Shown here: positions 8,500 to 15,739 of the stretch, piece after piece | Layout of the letters: each line of letters opens with the position of its first letter | Numbering within the stretch: position 1 is the first letter of the stretch | Assembly (NCBI RefSeq): GCF_031348265.1 | Contig: NZ_CP133771.1 | Span: 3,286,001-3,350,000 of the forward strand | Source: Streptomyces collinus | GTDB lineage: Bacteria > Actinomycetota > Actinomycetes > Streptomycetales > Streptomycetaceae | Direction of reading: 5' to 3' | DNA: 64,000 nucleotides | The notes under the pieces: generated by a model | The model's database searches: none | Seen by the model: only the letters and a program-made list of their open reading frames with translations | What the model was told of the DNA's origin: nothing | Translations under genes and position numbers: made by a program

Positions 8500-8685
8500 G
8501 GCCTGTCGTTTGGATCACGCCGCAGACGCGGGGTCCGGCACGCACATCTGCCGCGTTGTCGTCACTCGCCGATGCTCCGCATCGGCTCCCTCCTTCGCCT
8601 TGCAGCTGCACGCACCGGACCCCGCTCACCGGCATCGACCAGCACCGTCGGTTTCCTGCGGCCTGATCCAAACGACAGGCCCTAG
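8496..8685. mobile_element. MITE-like element with 22-bp perfect terminal inverted repeats
   Basis: The two ends of this 190-bp segment are perfect inverted repeats: 8496-8517 begins CTAGGGCCTGTCG and 8664-8685 is its exact complement. Similarity continues inward with one mismatch for about six more bases. The interior has a small hairpin (CCGATGC-TCC-GCATCGG) but no coding capacity. Similar ends are, from memory, common between Streptomyces genes, which suggests a non-autonomous transposon family. The rest of the 8500-8804 gap holds only the tRNA promoter. I see no flanking target duplication with certainty. Confidence 0.65.
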
Positions 8686-8723
8686 CTCCGCCGATCACGT
8701 ACGCCGTCGACCCAGCCGGGTGG

Positions 8724-8753
8724 TCCGGAGCACCCCCCGGCATTGGGTAGTAT
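8724..8753 (+). promoter_or_regulatory. Promoter of the first tRNA-Lys gene
   Basis: TCCGGA (8724-8729), an 18-bp spacer and TAGTAT (8748-8753) lie about 50 bp before the tRNA. The same layout (TCCGGA, 18 bp, TAGAGT) precedes the second tRNA-Lys copy, and this shared context supports both as real promoters. Confidence 0.5.
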
Positions 8754-8804
8754 TTTCTCCGTCGCCCGCCGCGGAACACGATTCCGGCGGCAGGCGAGAG
8801 TCAT

Positions 8805-8878
8805 GCGCCGCTAGCTCAGTTGGTTAGAGCAGCTGACTCTTAATCAGCGGGTCCGGGGTTCGAGTCCCTGGCGGCGCA
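8805..8878 (+). tRNA. tRNA-Lys (anticodon CTT)
   Basis: A 74-nt cloverleaf. The acceptor stem GCGCCGC pairs with GCGGCGC, followed by discriminator A. The anticodon stem GCTGA/TCAGC encloses loop CTCTTAA, giving anticodon CTT (codon AAG). The T-loop has the standard GGTTCGAGTCC. CCA is not encoded. A sequence-identical copy lies at 14541-14614. Confidence 0.96.
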
Positions 8879-10508
8879 CGGATGAGGGGCCTCTCGTGGG
8901 AGCGAGGGGCCCCTCAGCGTTTCCGGGGTCGGCGTCGGTCAGCCTGCGGTACGTGCACTCCCCCGGCCTCCGCCACCACACCGGGTCCGGGCAGCCAAGG
9001 CCCTCCTTGCGCAGCTCCGCCCGGCGGATCTTGTTGGTGGCCGTCACCGGCATCCGCTCCACCACCCGCACGAACCGCGGCGCCATCTTCGTCCCGAGAT
9101 CAGGCTGAGCGGCGAGGAACCCGGCGAAGGTCTCCGGGTCGAAGGAGCCGGCGATCGTCGCCATCACCTGGTCGCCGGTGACCGGGTCCGGCACCGCGTA
9201 CACGCAGACCGCCTCCGCCCCCTCGTAACGGGCCAGGATGTTCTCGATCATCGCGGCCGCCAGGTTCTCCCCGTCGACGCGGAGGCGGTCGTCGGTGCGG
9301 CCGGCGAAGTAGAGGTAGCCGTCGGGGTCGCGGTAGAAGAGGTCGCCCGTCCAGTACCAGCCGTCCTTTCTGCGTTCCGCCTCCGCCCGCGGATTGCGCC
9401 AGTAGCCCTCGAAGGGGCTGGGGCCCTGGTTGACCAGTTCGCCGATCGCCTCGTCCCCGTTGAGCAGTCGCCCCGCCTCGTCGAAGACGGCCGCCGGACA
9501 CTCCTGGCCGGTCTCCCGGTCGAGGACGACCAGCCCGGGTGCCGCGCGGCCCACCGCGCCCGTCGGGGTTCCCGGCGACCACTGCACGGCCGCCCCGCCC
9601 TCCGACGAGCCGTACCCCTCCACCAGCCGCACCCCGAACCGCCGCTCGAAGGCCGCCGCGTCCACCGCGCCGGCCTCCGTGCCGAAGCCCAGCCGGAGCG
9701 TGTGGTCGTGGTCGTCGGGGCGCGGCCCGGTGGCCAGGACGTACTGGATCGCCCGGCCCACGTACGTGAAGTACGTCGCCCCGTACCGGCGTACGTCCGG
9801 CAGGAACCCGGACGCCGAGAAGCGGCGGCGCAGCGCCACCGTCGCACCGGTCACCAGCGCGGGTGCCCAGTCGGCGATCACCGCGTTGCCGTGGAACATC
9901 GGCATGCAGACGTAGTGGACGTCGTCCGCGGACAGGGAGAACCGGTCCGCGAGGGAGCGGCCGGCGGACGCCAGGCGGCCCTGGGAGCAGAGTGCGGCCT
10001 TGGGGGCGCCCGTCGAGCCGGAGGTGAAGTAGAGCAGGAAGCGGTCGCGCGGAGTGGCGCGTGAGGGGTCCGGGCGGGCGTCCGCGTAGCGGGAGAGGAG
10101 TCCGGTGTACTCCGCCGTGTCCGTCACCAGCAGGCGTACGCCCCGCAGGTCCAGGCCCTCCAGCAGCGGCAGGTGGGCCCGCTCGGTGACCAGGACGCGG
10201 CACTCGGTGTGGAGGATGTCGCGGGCCAGTTCGGCGCCCCGCCGGGTGGGGTTGACCCCGGCGACGGCCGCCCCGGCCAGGGCCGCCGCGCCCAGCCACA
10301 GCGGGAACTCGGGGGTGTTGTCGAGCAGCACGGCGAGGTGGGGTTCGGCGGCCGGTGGGAGGAGGTCCGTGAGGACTGCGGCCCGGGATGCCGCGCCCGC
10401 CGCCACCTCGTGGTGCGTGAGGGTCCGGTCCTCCCAGCGCAGACCGGGGCGGTCGTCGCCCCACCGGGCGGTGATCAGTTCCGCGACCGTGCTCGCCCTG
10501 GAGTCCAT
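8844..10508 (-). CDS. AMP-binding acyl-CoA synthetase (FadD-like), C-terminus runs into antisense tRNA
   Basis: A 554-residue ligase activating a carboxylic, probably fatty, acid to acyl-CoA via an acyl-AMP. It has the P-loop FTSGSTGAPK (residues 161-170), the adenylate motif GYGSSEGG, YWTGDLFYRDPDGYLYFAGR with the hinge, and the C-terminal lysine in TATNKIRR. Family homology appears to end near VWWRRPGECTYRRL. The last 30 or so residues are run-on sequence, and the final dozen (ending RRQGLEPRTR) are simply the antisense of the tRNA-Lys gene. ATG start at 10508 without an obvious Shine-Dalgarno. It is convergent to the tRNA and overlaps 35 bp of it. Confidence 0.86.
   Translation of the reverse strand: MDSRASTVAELITARWGDDRPGLRWEDRTLTHHEVAAGAASRAAVLTDLLPPAAEPHLAVLLDNTPEFPLWLGAAALAGAAVAGVNPTRRGAELARDILHTECRVLVTERAHLPLLEGLDLRGVRLLVTDTAEYTGLLSRYADARPDPSRATPRDRFLLYFTSGSTGAPKAALCSQGRLASAGRSLADRFSLSADDVHYVCMPMFHGNAVIADWAPALVTGATVALRRRFSASGFLPDVRRYGATYFTYVGRAIQYVLATGPRPDDHDHTLRLGFGTEAGAVDAAAFERRFGVRLVEGYGSSEGGAAVQWSPGTPTGAVGRAAPGLVVLDRETGQECPAAVFDEAGRLLNGDEAIGELVNQGPSPFEGYWRNPRAEAERRKDGWYWTGDLFYRDPDGYLYFAGRTDDRLRVDGENLAAAMIENILARYEGAEAVCVYAVPDPVTGDQVMATIAGSFDPETFAGFLAAQPDLGTKMAPRFVRVVERMPVTATNKIRRAELRKEGLGCPDPVWWRRPGECTYRRLTDADPGNAEGPLAPTRGPSSVRRQGLEPRTR
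8884..8915. terminator. Hairpin downstream of tRNA-Lys, possible bidirectional terminator
   Basis: GAGGGGCC (8884-8891) pairs with GGCCCCTC (8908-8915), and an inner CTCG/CGAG stem extends the hairpin. No clear T tract follows on the plus strand. It lies inside the 3' end of the convergent acyl-CoA ligase reading frame. Confidence 0.5.
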
Positions 10509-10548
10509 GGGCGCGCACGGTAGTTGACGGCCCGTCAGATGTGGAGGG

Positions 10549-11013
10549 CTACGGACCCGGGAAGTCGCCCACGGCGGAGAACATCGTGTACGTCACCACC
10601 ATGAAGCCGACGGCGAAGAGGATGAAGGTGCCGAGGAAGGCGAGCAGACATCCCGTGCCCGCGACGAGCTTCCCCTGCGCCGGGGGCCTTGCCGTGGCGT
10701 GCTCCGGGCGGTCCGCCGCGTAGTGCACGGTGACGATGTCGCCCTCGATGGTCGTCCCCGGCCCGCCATGCTCCTCGAAGCGGACGCCGCGGCCGTCGCG
10801 CGTGGTGAACTCGTACACGTGGTGCAGAGTGGTGCGCACCGAGCTGTCGCCGCCCCCACTCGTCGTGGTGTATGTCCGCAGACAGCGGGCCTCGGCGGTC
10901 AGGCCGCCGCTCCAGGCGCGGCTGACCCGCACCGAGCGGCGGATCACCACGACCACGGCACAGGAAGCAACCGCGATCATGAGCGCGGGCACGATGTAGA
11001 ACAAGATTTCCAT
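10549..11013 (-). CDS. DUF3592 domain membrane protein
   Basis: A 154-residue protein with an N-terminal membrane helix (residues 4-24), an extracytoplasmic domain of the DUF3592 type (TLHHVYEFTTRDGRGVRFEE, then GDIVTVHYAADRPEHA) and a C-terminal hydrophobic helix. GGGGGAG precedes the ATG at 11013. The function is unknown; such proteins are common in actinomycetes. It is followed after 40 bp by the acyl-CoA ligase in the same direction. Confidence 0.78.
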   Translation of the reverse strand: MEILFYIVPALMIAVASCAVVVVIRRSVRVSRAWSGGLTAEARCLRTYTTTSGGGDSSVRTTLHHVYEFTTRDGRGVRFEEHGGPGTTIEGDIVTVHYAADRPEHATARPPAQGKLVAGTGCLLAFLGTFILFAVGFMVVTYTMFSAVGDFPGP

Positions 11014-11119
11014 GAGCTCCCCCGAGGCCCTGAGCGGCCTTCGAGCGGCCGGCGTGGCAGGAACTTACCCACACCGGCCGCACCGGTGACTCAAGAGAAG
11101 CTCAGAGGTTCCGAAGGGC

Positions 11120-11725
11120 TCAGAACGTCACGTCCGAGCAGGCGTAGAACGCGTTGGCCGTGTCGGCGATCGTCCAGACGGCCACGATGACGTGACGCCC
11201 GCTCAGCCCGGACGGCAGCCTGCCGCTGTGGGAGAGCGTGGACGGCGGGCGCTGCCCGTTGTACGGCACGGTGAAGAACGGAGTGAGGTTGAGGTCGGAC
11301 CGGGCCAGGTTGTGGTTCTGGTTCCAGCCGGGCTTGGTGACGTAGTACTTGAAGTCGGTCGTGGCGTGCATCGCGGTGAACTGCCACCGGAACGTGTAGT
11401 TCTGGCCGCCCGTCACCTTCGTGGCGGGCCAGGCTCCGCCGGACGGTGTGCGCGGCGCGCTGAGCTGGCCGAAGTGGCCGAGCCCCGCGTTGCATATCTG
11501 CCCGTCGGCCGGGCCGGAGGCCGGGAAGCCCTTCGGGCCCTCGACGCTCTGCGGCTCCCACTGGATCGAGCCGCAGTTGGTCACGGTGCCGTTCTGGCAG
11601 AGCTTCTGCCGGCTGATGGGGAGGTCGGTGTAGCCGTGGCCGCTGGCGCCGCCGGAGGAGAGCACGAGGGCTCCGGTCGTGGCCAGTCCCACCGCGGCTG
11701 CGGACAACTTGGTCCTTGTACGCAT
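11120..11725 (-). CDS. lpmP: AA10 lytic polysaccharide monooxygenase (LpmP/chitin-binding type)
   Basis: A 201-residue secreted copper monooxygenase. The signal peptide ends at SGGASG, leaving His30 as the new N-terminus. His30 and His120 (FTAMHATTDF) form the histidine brace, and the axial aromatic is in NAFYACSDV. Single-domain, without a carbohydrate-binding module, the size of the Streptomyces LPMOs reported to act on chitin and at the hyphal envelope. AGGAG lies 7 nt before the ATG. A DasR-like operator sits about 50 bp upstream, which fits GlcNAc/chitin control. Closeness to cslA-glxA-cslZ matches the reported role in loosening the wall for glycan deposition; that part is family knowledge. 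Confidence 0.92.
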   Translation of the reverse strand: MRTRTKLSAAAVGLATTGALVLSSGGASGHGYTDLPISRQKLCQNGTVTNCGSIQWEPQSVEGPKGFPASGPADGQICNAGLGHFGQLSAPRTPSGGAWPATKVTGGQNYTFRWQFTAMHATTDFKYYVTKPGWNQNHNLARSDLNLTPFFTVPYNGQRPPSTLSHSGRLPSGLSGRHVIVAVWTIADTANAFYACSDVTF

Positions 11726-11773
11726 GCTGCCGCTCCTGGAGAACGTGGGGGAAGTTCGGTGAGCTGTGCATGT

Positions 11774-11785
11774 AGGTCTAGACCA
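11774..11785 (-). promoter_or_regulatory. DasR-responsive element (dre)-like site upstream of the LPMO
   Basis: AGGTCTAGACCA is one base from the dre core TGGTCTAGACCA and lies 49 bp before the LPMO start codon, where a repressor would block transcription. DasR is the GlcN-6-P-sensing GntR repressor of chitin and GlcNAc genes in Streptomyces. Confidence 0.75.
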
Positions 11786-11826
11786 AGTTCGAGATTATGG
11801 GCGGTTGTTGAACATGTCCATACCAA

Positions 11827-12948
11827 TCACGGAGCTGTTTCGCCCCGGCCGGCGCAGAACGCCACCGTCAGGTCCTTCACCAGCGCCTTGCGCTCGTAGT
11901 CGTCGAGTTCGACCAGACCCCGCACGGTCAGCCGGGTCACCGTGTCCTCCACCGAGTCCACGACCGAGGTGAGCACACTCGCCCGGTGCTGGGCGTCCAG
12001 CGCGGCCATCCGGCGGCGGTGCATCGCGGCGGCGACCTCGGGGGCGTACTCCACACGGACCGGCTGCACGGAGAACACCTCCAGGCCGACCGGGGCCGCG
12101 TCCGTCGCCACCAGCCGGGTCAGCGTCTCGCCCGCCGCGTCCCCGGCCCCCCTCGGCCCGCCCGGCGTCTCCACCGGCACCCGGGCCAGCGCCGCCTCGA
12201 CGCACTCGCGCAGATACGCCTCGTGATCCTCGACGCCCAGCATGGCCCGGGCGGTGTCCCGCACCCGCCACACCACCAGGACGACCACCCGCAGCGCGAC
12301 TCCGCTCCCGTCGGACGCGGGCACGGGCTCGCTGCGCCAGTGCCGCAGCCGCACGTCCACCCGGCGGCGCAGCAGCAGCGGGTTGACCCACAGCAGGCCG
12401 GAACGCCGGACCGTCCCCCGGTAGCGACCGAACAGATCCAGCACCCAGGCCCGCCCGGTCCGGCCCCGGGCCAGCCCGCCCAGCCCGAACAGCCCGAGCG
12501 CCCCCGCCCCCGCGTACGCCGCCCACTGCACGGGACCGAACCCGGCTCCGGCGATCGCGGGCAGCCGCAGCGCCTCCACCGCCAGCGGCGGCAGCACCCC
12601 GGCCCACCAGGAGGTGGCCACACAGCCCGCCGCCCCGCACGCCCCGGCCAGTACACCGGCCGCGCCGGGCAGCACCCGCGCGGGCCGCTCCACCAGGTCG
12701 GGATCCACCTGCGGCACCGGGCGTTTCGGGGCGACGGCCGGGCGCCTCACGCGCGGCTGCTCCTCCGTGCCCTGCCCGCGGCCGAGGACCGCCAGTTTCA
12801 GCGGCACCGTCGCCGGGGCGGGGTCGTCGCGGAACAGCAGGTGGACGGGGATCTCGGTGGTGGCCTCGTTCTGGATCAGCCGGGCGGGCCGGGCCGGTCC
12901 GTCGGCCGGCCCGTCGGGCTCGGACGGGTGGGAAGTGGTCGTACTCAT
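11827..12948 (-). CDS. SPFH/Band 7 (prohibitin-like) domain protein
   Basis: A 373-residue protein starting MSTTTSHPSEPDGP; GGAGG lies just before the ATG at 12948. A disordered, Pro/Ala-rich N-terminal third is followed by hydrophobic stretches (about residues 87-160) and an SPFH domain with GTVRRSGLLWVNPLLLRRR, the typical entry to the fold, and a helical tail. SPFH proteins form membrane scaffolds. Its place between the LPMO and a peptidoglycan-binding hydrolase suggests an envelope role, but this is inference. Confidence 0.8.
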   Translation of the reverse strand: MSTTTSHPSEPDGPADGPARPARLIQNEATTEIPVHLLFRDDPAPATVPLKLAVLGRGQGTEEQPRVRRPAVAPKRPVPQVDPDLVERPARVLPGAAGVLAGACGAAGCVATSWWAGVLPPLAVEALRLPAIAGAGFGPVQWAAYAGAGALGLFGLGGLARGRTGRAWVLDLFGRYRGTVRRSGLLWVNPLLLRRRVDVRLRHWRSEPVPASDGSGVALRVVVLVVWRVRDTARAMLGVEDHEAYLRECVEAALARVPVETPGGPRGAGDAAGETLTRLVATDAAPVGLEVFSVQPVRVEYAPEVAAAMHRRRMAALDAQHRASVLTSVVDSVEDTVTRLTVRGLVELDDYERKALVKDLTVAFCAGRGETAP

Positions 12949-13029
12949 GCGTGCCTCCAGCCTCCGCGCCAGATGCGTCACAACAGTGGTCGGTGAGGGA
13001 CCGCCCGGAAGCGCCGGGGGCCGACGGCC

Positions 13030-14340
13030 TTACGAGAAGAGGCGCCGCCAGGTCTCCGGCCCCGGATAGCCGTCCGCCGCGCCGCCCCGCCAGCCCTGGG
13101 CGCGCTGGAAGGCCTCGACGGCGCGCCGGTCCGCCTCGGTCCAATGCGGCCCCGGCCCGACCTTGTAGAACCTGCCGAACCCCTTCCGCACGAGCTGCCT
13201 GCCCAGCTGGGTCACATAGGCGTTGTTCGCGCCGGGGCGGAACAGCGCCCGCCCCGGGTAGCCGGGGACGCCGTGCGAAGCGGGAGGCGGGCCGAGGACC
13301 CCGTCCTCCACGTCCTTGCCCTTGCCGTTGACCAGCAGCTCCCAGGTGTGCGGGCCGGGCAGGCCGTCGGCCTCCGCGCCCGTCCACCCCTGGGCCTGCT
13401 GGAACGCCCGGGTCGCCCGGCGGTCGGCGTCGGTCCAGCGCGGGCCCGGGCCCGAGGCGTACGAGCCGCCGGCTCCGCGCGCGACGAGCATCCGGCCGAG
13501 CAGCGTGACGTACCTGTTGTTCGCGCCGAGGCCGAAATACGCCGCTCCCGGATACGGCGTGACGGCCGGGGCGCCCGGCTGGCCGCCGTCCTTCCCGGGG
13601 ACCGGCTCCTGTGGGGTGACGCCCTTGTAGCGGTAGGGCACATACCGGTCGGAGTCGTTCCAGTAGGCGTACGGGGTGGACTGGCGGCGGGTGTGCGGAC
13701 GGGTCAGCTCGTAGGCCGTGTAGTGGCTGTGCGCGGCGTCCGTCCAGCCGCCGAAAATGGTGACGTGCGAGCCGTTCGCGGGGTCCGATGCATTGTGGAA
13801 CAGCAGAATGTCGCCCGGCTGGAGTTCTTCTTTGGAAATGCGCTCCCCGTACTGGGCGAGGCTGCCCGTCCATTCGTTTCCGGGAAGCCGCCAGGCCATC
13901 GAGACATAGCCGGAGCAGTCCTGCCGGTAACCGTCGGACCAGAAAGCGCTCATGTTGTACGGCACCTTCGCGGCGACCCAGGTCCTGGCCCGGTTGATGA
14001 TCTCCGTGCGGGTGATGGCGGTGGGCTTGGGGGCGACGGACTGATGCGCGGGGCCGCCGGGGCCGTACAACGGGGCCGAGCCGCCCTGGGGATTATCAAG
14101 CTCTTCACCTGCGGAAACGCCCGGTCGGTGGGGGGCGTGCTGGGCGGCCGCGGCCGGTACGGTGTGACCCGCCCCGAGTGCGGTGGAGGCCACTGCGGCC
14201 AGGGCGAGGCCCCGGTGCGCGGCCGGATGGGCGCCGGCCCGGCCGGACCAGGAATGCGGCAGGGCACGACGCCAGTGGACGCAGCCGGGGCAGTCGCAGT
14301 CGCTCGCGGGGTCGATTTCCTCGAATACCGGAGACTCCAT
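13030..14340 (-). CDS. Secreted NlpC/P60-like hydrolase with two peptidoglycan-binding domains
   Basis: A 436-residue protein. The start MESPVFEEIDPAS at 14340 is supported by AGGGG 6 nt upstream. Domain order: a short N-terminal segment with clustered cysteines (DCDCPGCVHWRR, residues 14-25), a hydrophobic export segment (about 44-65), an NlpC/P60- or CHAP-like domain with Cys142 in QDCSGYVSMAW and His192 in GSHVTIFGGW, then two homologous peptidoglycan-binding repeats (about 280-350 and 367-436, each with a WTxADRRAxxAFQxAQGW pattern). Likely cleaves or remodels peptidoglycan peptide links. It belongs to the same leftward gene group as the SPFH and LPMO genes. Confidence 0.85.
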   Translation of the reverse strand: MESPVFEEIDPASDCDCPGCVHWRRALPHSWSGRAGAHPAAHRGLALAAVASTALGAGHTVPAAAAQHAPHRPGVSAGEELDNPQGGSAPLYGPGGPAHQSVAPKPTAITRTEIINRARTWVAAKVPYNMSAFWSDGYRQDCSGYVSMAWRLPGNEWTGSLAQYGERISKEELQPGDILLFHNASDPANGSHVTIFGGWTDAAHSHYTAYELTRPHTRRQSTPYAYWNDSDRYVPYRYKGVTPQEPVPGKDGGQPGAPAVTPYPGAAYFGLGANNRYVTLLGRMLVARGAGGSYASGPGPRWTDADRRATRAFQQAQGWTGAEADGLPGPHTWELLVNGKGKDVEDGVLGPPPASHGVPGYPGRALFRPGANNAYVTQLGRQLVRKGFGRFYKVGPGPHWTEADRRAVEAFQRAQGWRGGAADGYPGPETWRRLFS

Positions 14341-14496
14341 GCGATTCCCCTCACACTTCCGGCGGTAAATGCGGCGCCCGAGCACCAGAGGGCGTGCGTC
14401 GCCAGTCTCGCAACTGTCCTCTGCACGCGCATGCTGACGGTCCGAATGATGTACGCGGGCGCCTCACGGGCCCTCTCCCGGACGCGGGCCGGGCGG

Positions 14497-14526
14497 TCCG
14501 GAGCACCTGCGCACGTCCTGTAGAGT
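14497..14526 (+). promoter_or_regulatory. Promoter of the second tRNA-Lys gene
   Basis: TCCGGA (14497-14502), 18 bp, TAGAGT (14521-14526), placed ahead of the tRNA like the promoter of the first tRNA-Lys gene, with the same hexamer and spacing. Confidence 0.5.
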
Positions 14527-14540
14527 GACGACGTCAGCAG

Positions 14541-14614
14541 GCGCCGCTAGCTCAGTTGGTTAGAGCAGCTGACTCTTAATCAGCGGGTCCGGGGTTCGAG
14601 TCCCTGGCGGCGCA
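14541..14614 (+). tRNA. tRNA-Lys (anticodon CTT), second identical copy
   Basis: Base-for-base identical to the tRNA-Lys at 8805-8878, including the CTT anticodon, acceptor stem and lack of encoded CCA. The flanking sequences downstream differ, so this is gene duplication rather than an exact long repeat. Confidence 0.96.
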
Positions 14615-14620
14615 CCGACC

Positions 14621-14654
14621 GGAAGGCCCCTCGCGGAAGCGGGGGGCCTTTTGT
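14621..14654 (+). terminator. Rho-independent terminator of tRNA-Lys
   Basis: GGAAGGCCCC (14621-14630) pairs with GGGGGGCCTT and is followed by a short T run (CCTTTTG). It lies between the tRNA and the GntR-family gene. Confidence 0.8.
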
Positions 14655-14700
14655 ATGCCTGTGCGCAGCCTGCCGCGGTCTGGCCGGATACCCTCTCGCC

Positions 14701-15414
14701 ATGGCAGCGCGTGACCTACAGGAGCGGATCAAGAAGCTCATCATCGACCGCCGGCTGGCCTCCGGGGCCCCGCTGCCGACCGAGCCCGAGCTGATGGAGT
14801 ACCTCGGCGCGAGCCGGAACTCGGTGCGGGAGGCGCTGAAGGCACTCCAGGCGATGGGCATCGTGGAGATCCGGCACGGCTTCGGCACCTACGTCGGCCC
14901 GATGTCCCTGGCCCCGATGATCGAGGGCCTCGCCTTCCGCACGGTCGCCGGGCACTACCGGGGCGAGGACTCCCTGCTGCAACTGCTGGAGCTGAGGGAG
15001 GCGGTGGAGACGGGCCTGGTCTCCCGGCTCGCCGGACGGATACCGGAAGCCGACCTCGTTGAACTGAACGCGCTCGTCGACCGTATGGAAGAGGAGGCCG
15101 CACAGGGAGCCGGCCTCGCCGAGACCGACCGGGCCTTCCACGCCACCCTCTACCGGGGGCTGGACAACGTACTGCTGTGCGAGGTCCTGGAGGCGTTCTG
15201 GGACGCCTTCCACCGGGTCCGCACGGACCTCGGGGGCGAGCCGCAGGACCCGAAGGTGACCTGCCGGCAGCACCGGGAGATCCTCGACGCGGTGCGGTCC
15301 GGCGACGCGATGCGGGCGGAGGAGGCCATAAGAGAACACTTCGGCAACATCCGCGCCCGTCTGTCCACAACGGCTCCACAGGGCCCCCACACACGTCACA
15401 ATGAACGCGTTTGA
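14701..15414 (+). CDS. GntR-family (FadR/FCD subgroup) transcriptional regulator
   Basis: A 237-residue regulator with an N-terminal GntR winged helix (ARDLQERIKKLIIDRRLASG, then LPTEPELMEYLGASRNSVREAL) and a C-terminal FCD ligand domain (LLELREAVETGLVSRLAGR and EHFGNIRARL). There is no Shine-Dalgarno. Instead TACCCT at 14689-14694 sits 7 nt before the ATG, so the mRNA is probably leaderless. It precedes the cslA operon in the same direction, but a 325-bp gap separates them. The target genes and metal or organic-acid ligand are unknown. Confidence 0.88.
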   Translation: MAARDLQERIKKLIIDRRLASGAPLPTEPELMEYLGASRNSVREALKALQAMGIVEIRHGFGTYVGPMSLAPMIEGLAFRTVAGHYRGEDSLLQLLELREAVETGLVSRLAGRIPEADLVELNALVDRMEEEAAQGAGLAETDRAFHATLYRGLDNVLLCEVLEAFWDAFHRVRTDLGGEPQDPKVTCRQHREILDAVRSGDAMRAEEAIREHFGNIRARLSTTAPQGPHTRHNERV

Positions 15415-15739
15415 CCGGTAACCACCGTGTTTCGCATCTTGCGATCATGAGGAGCGCCGTAGACCCTGGCTATCTGGTTTTACAAGATGCTGCGGGTTCG
15501 CGGCAGTTGGGGGGCTTTAGGGCCGGTTGCAGGCTGCGCGGGGGTAGGGGCCCGTGTTCATGAACCGATGCCGTGGGGGGCATCATGCAACCGGAAGGTC
15601 GCGTTGCCGTGTCTATAGGGTGTGGATGACGTGGTGACTGCGATCCACCACTGATACGTCTGTGAAGGTCGAGGGGGACCTGGAGCAGACGGTAGGAAGC
15701 TACGAAACACGCGGCTGTCCGCGTGTGGGGGGATGACTC
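15415..15739 (+). promoter_or_regulatory. cslA leader region: hairpins and a short TTA-containing reading frame
   Basis: This 325-bp gap before cslA holds no convincing gene. Visible features: a 38-codon frame at 15447-15563 that begins MRSAVDPGYLVLQDAAG, contains a TTA codon but has no Shine-Dalgarno; a GATGCC/GGCATC hairpin at 15567-15584; and a perfect 8-bp stem ACACGCGG/CCGCGTGT at 15707-15726 that ends right at the GGGGGGA ribosome-binding site of cslA. The last could modulate cslA translation. Promoter elements could not be fixed. Confidence 0.4.

Noticed and set aside
8805..14614. Integrated plasmid or prophage between tRNA-Lys copies
   Set aside because: No integrase, replication or transfer genes, and the enclosed LPMO belongs to a conserved envelope locus.
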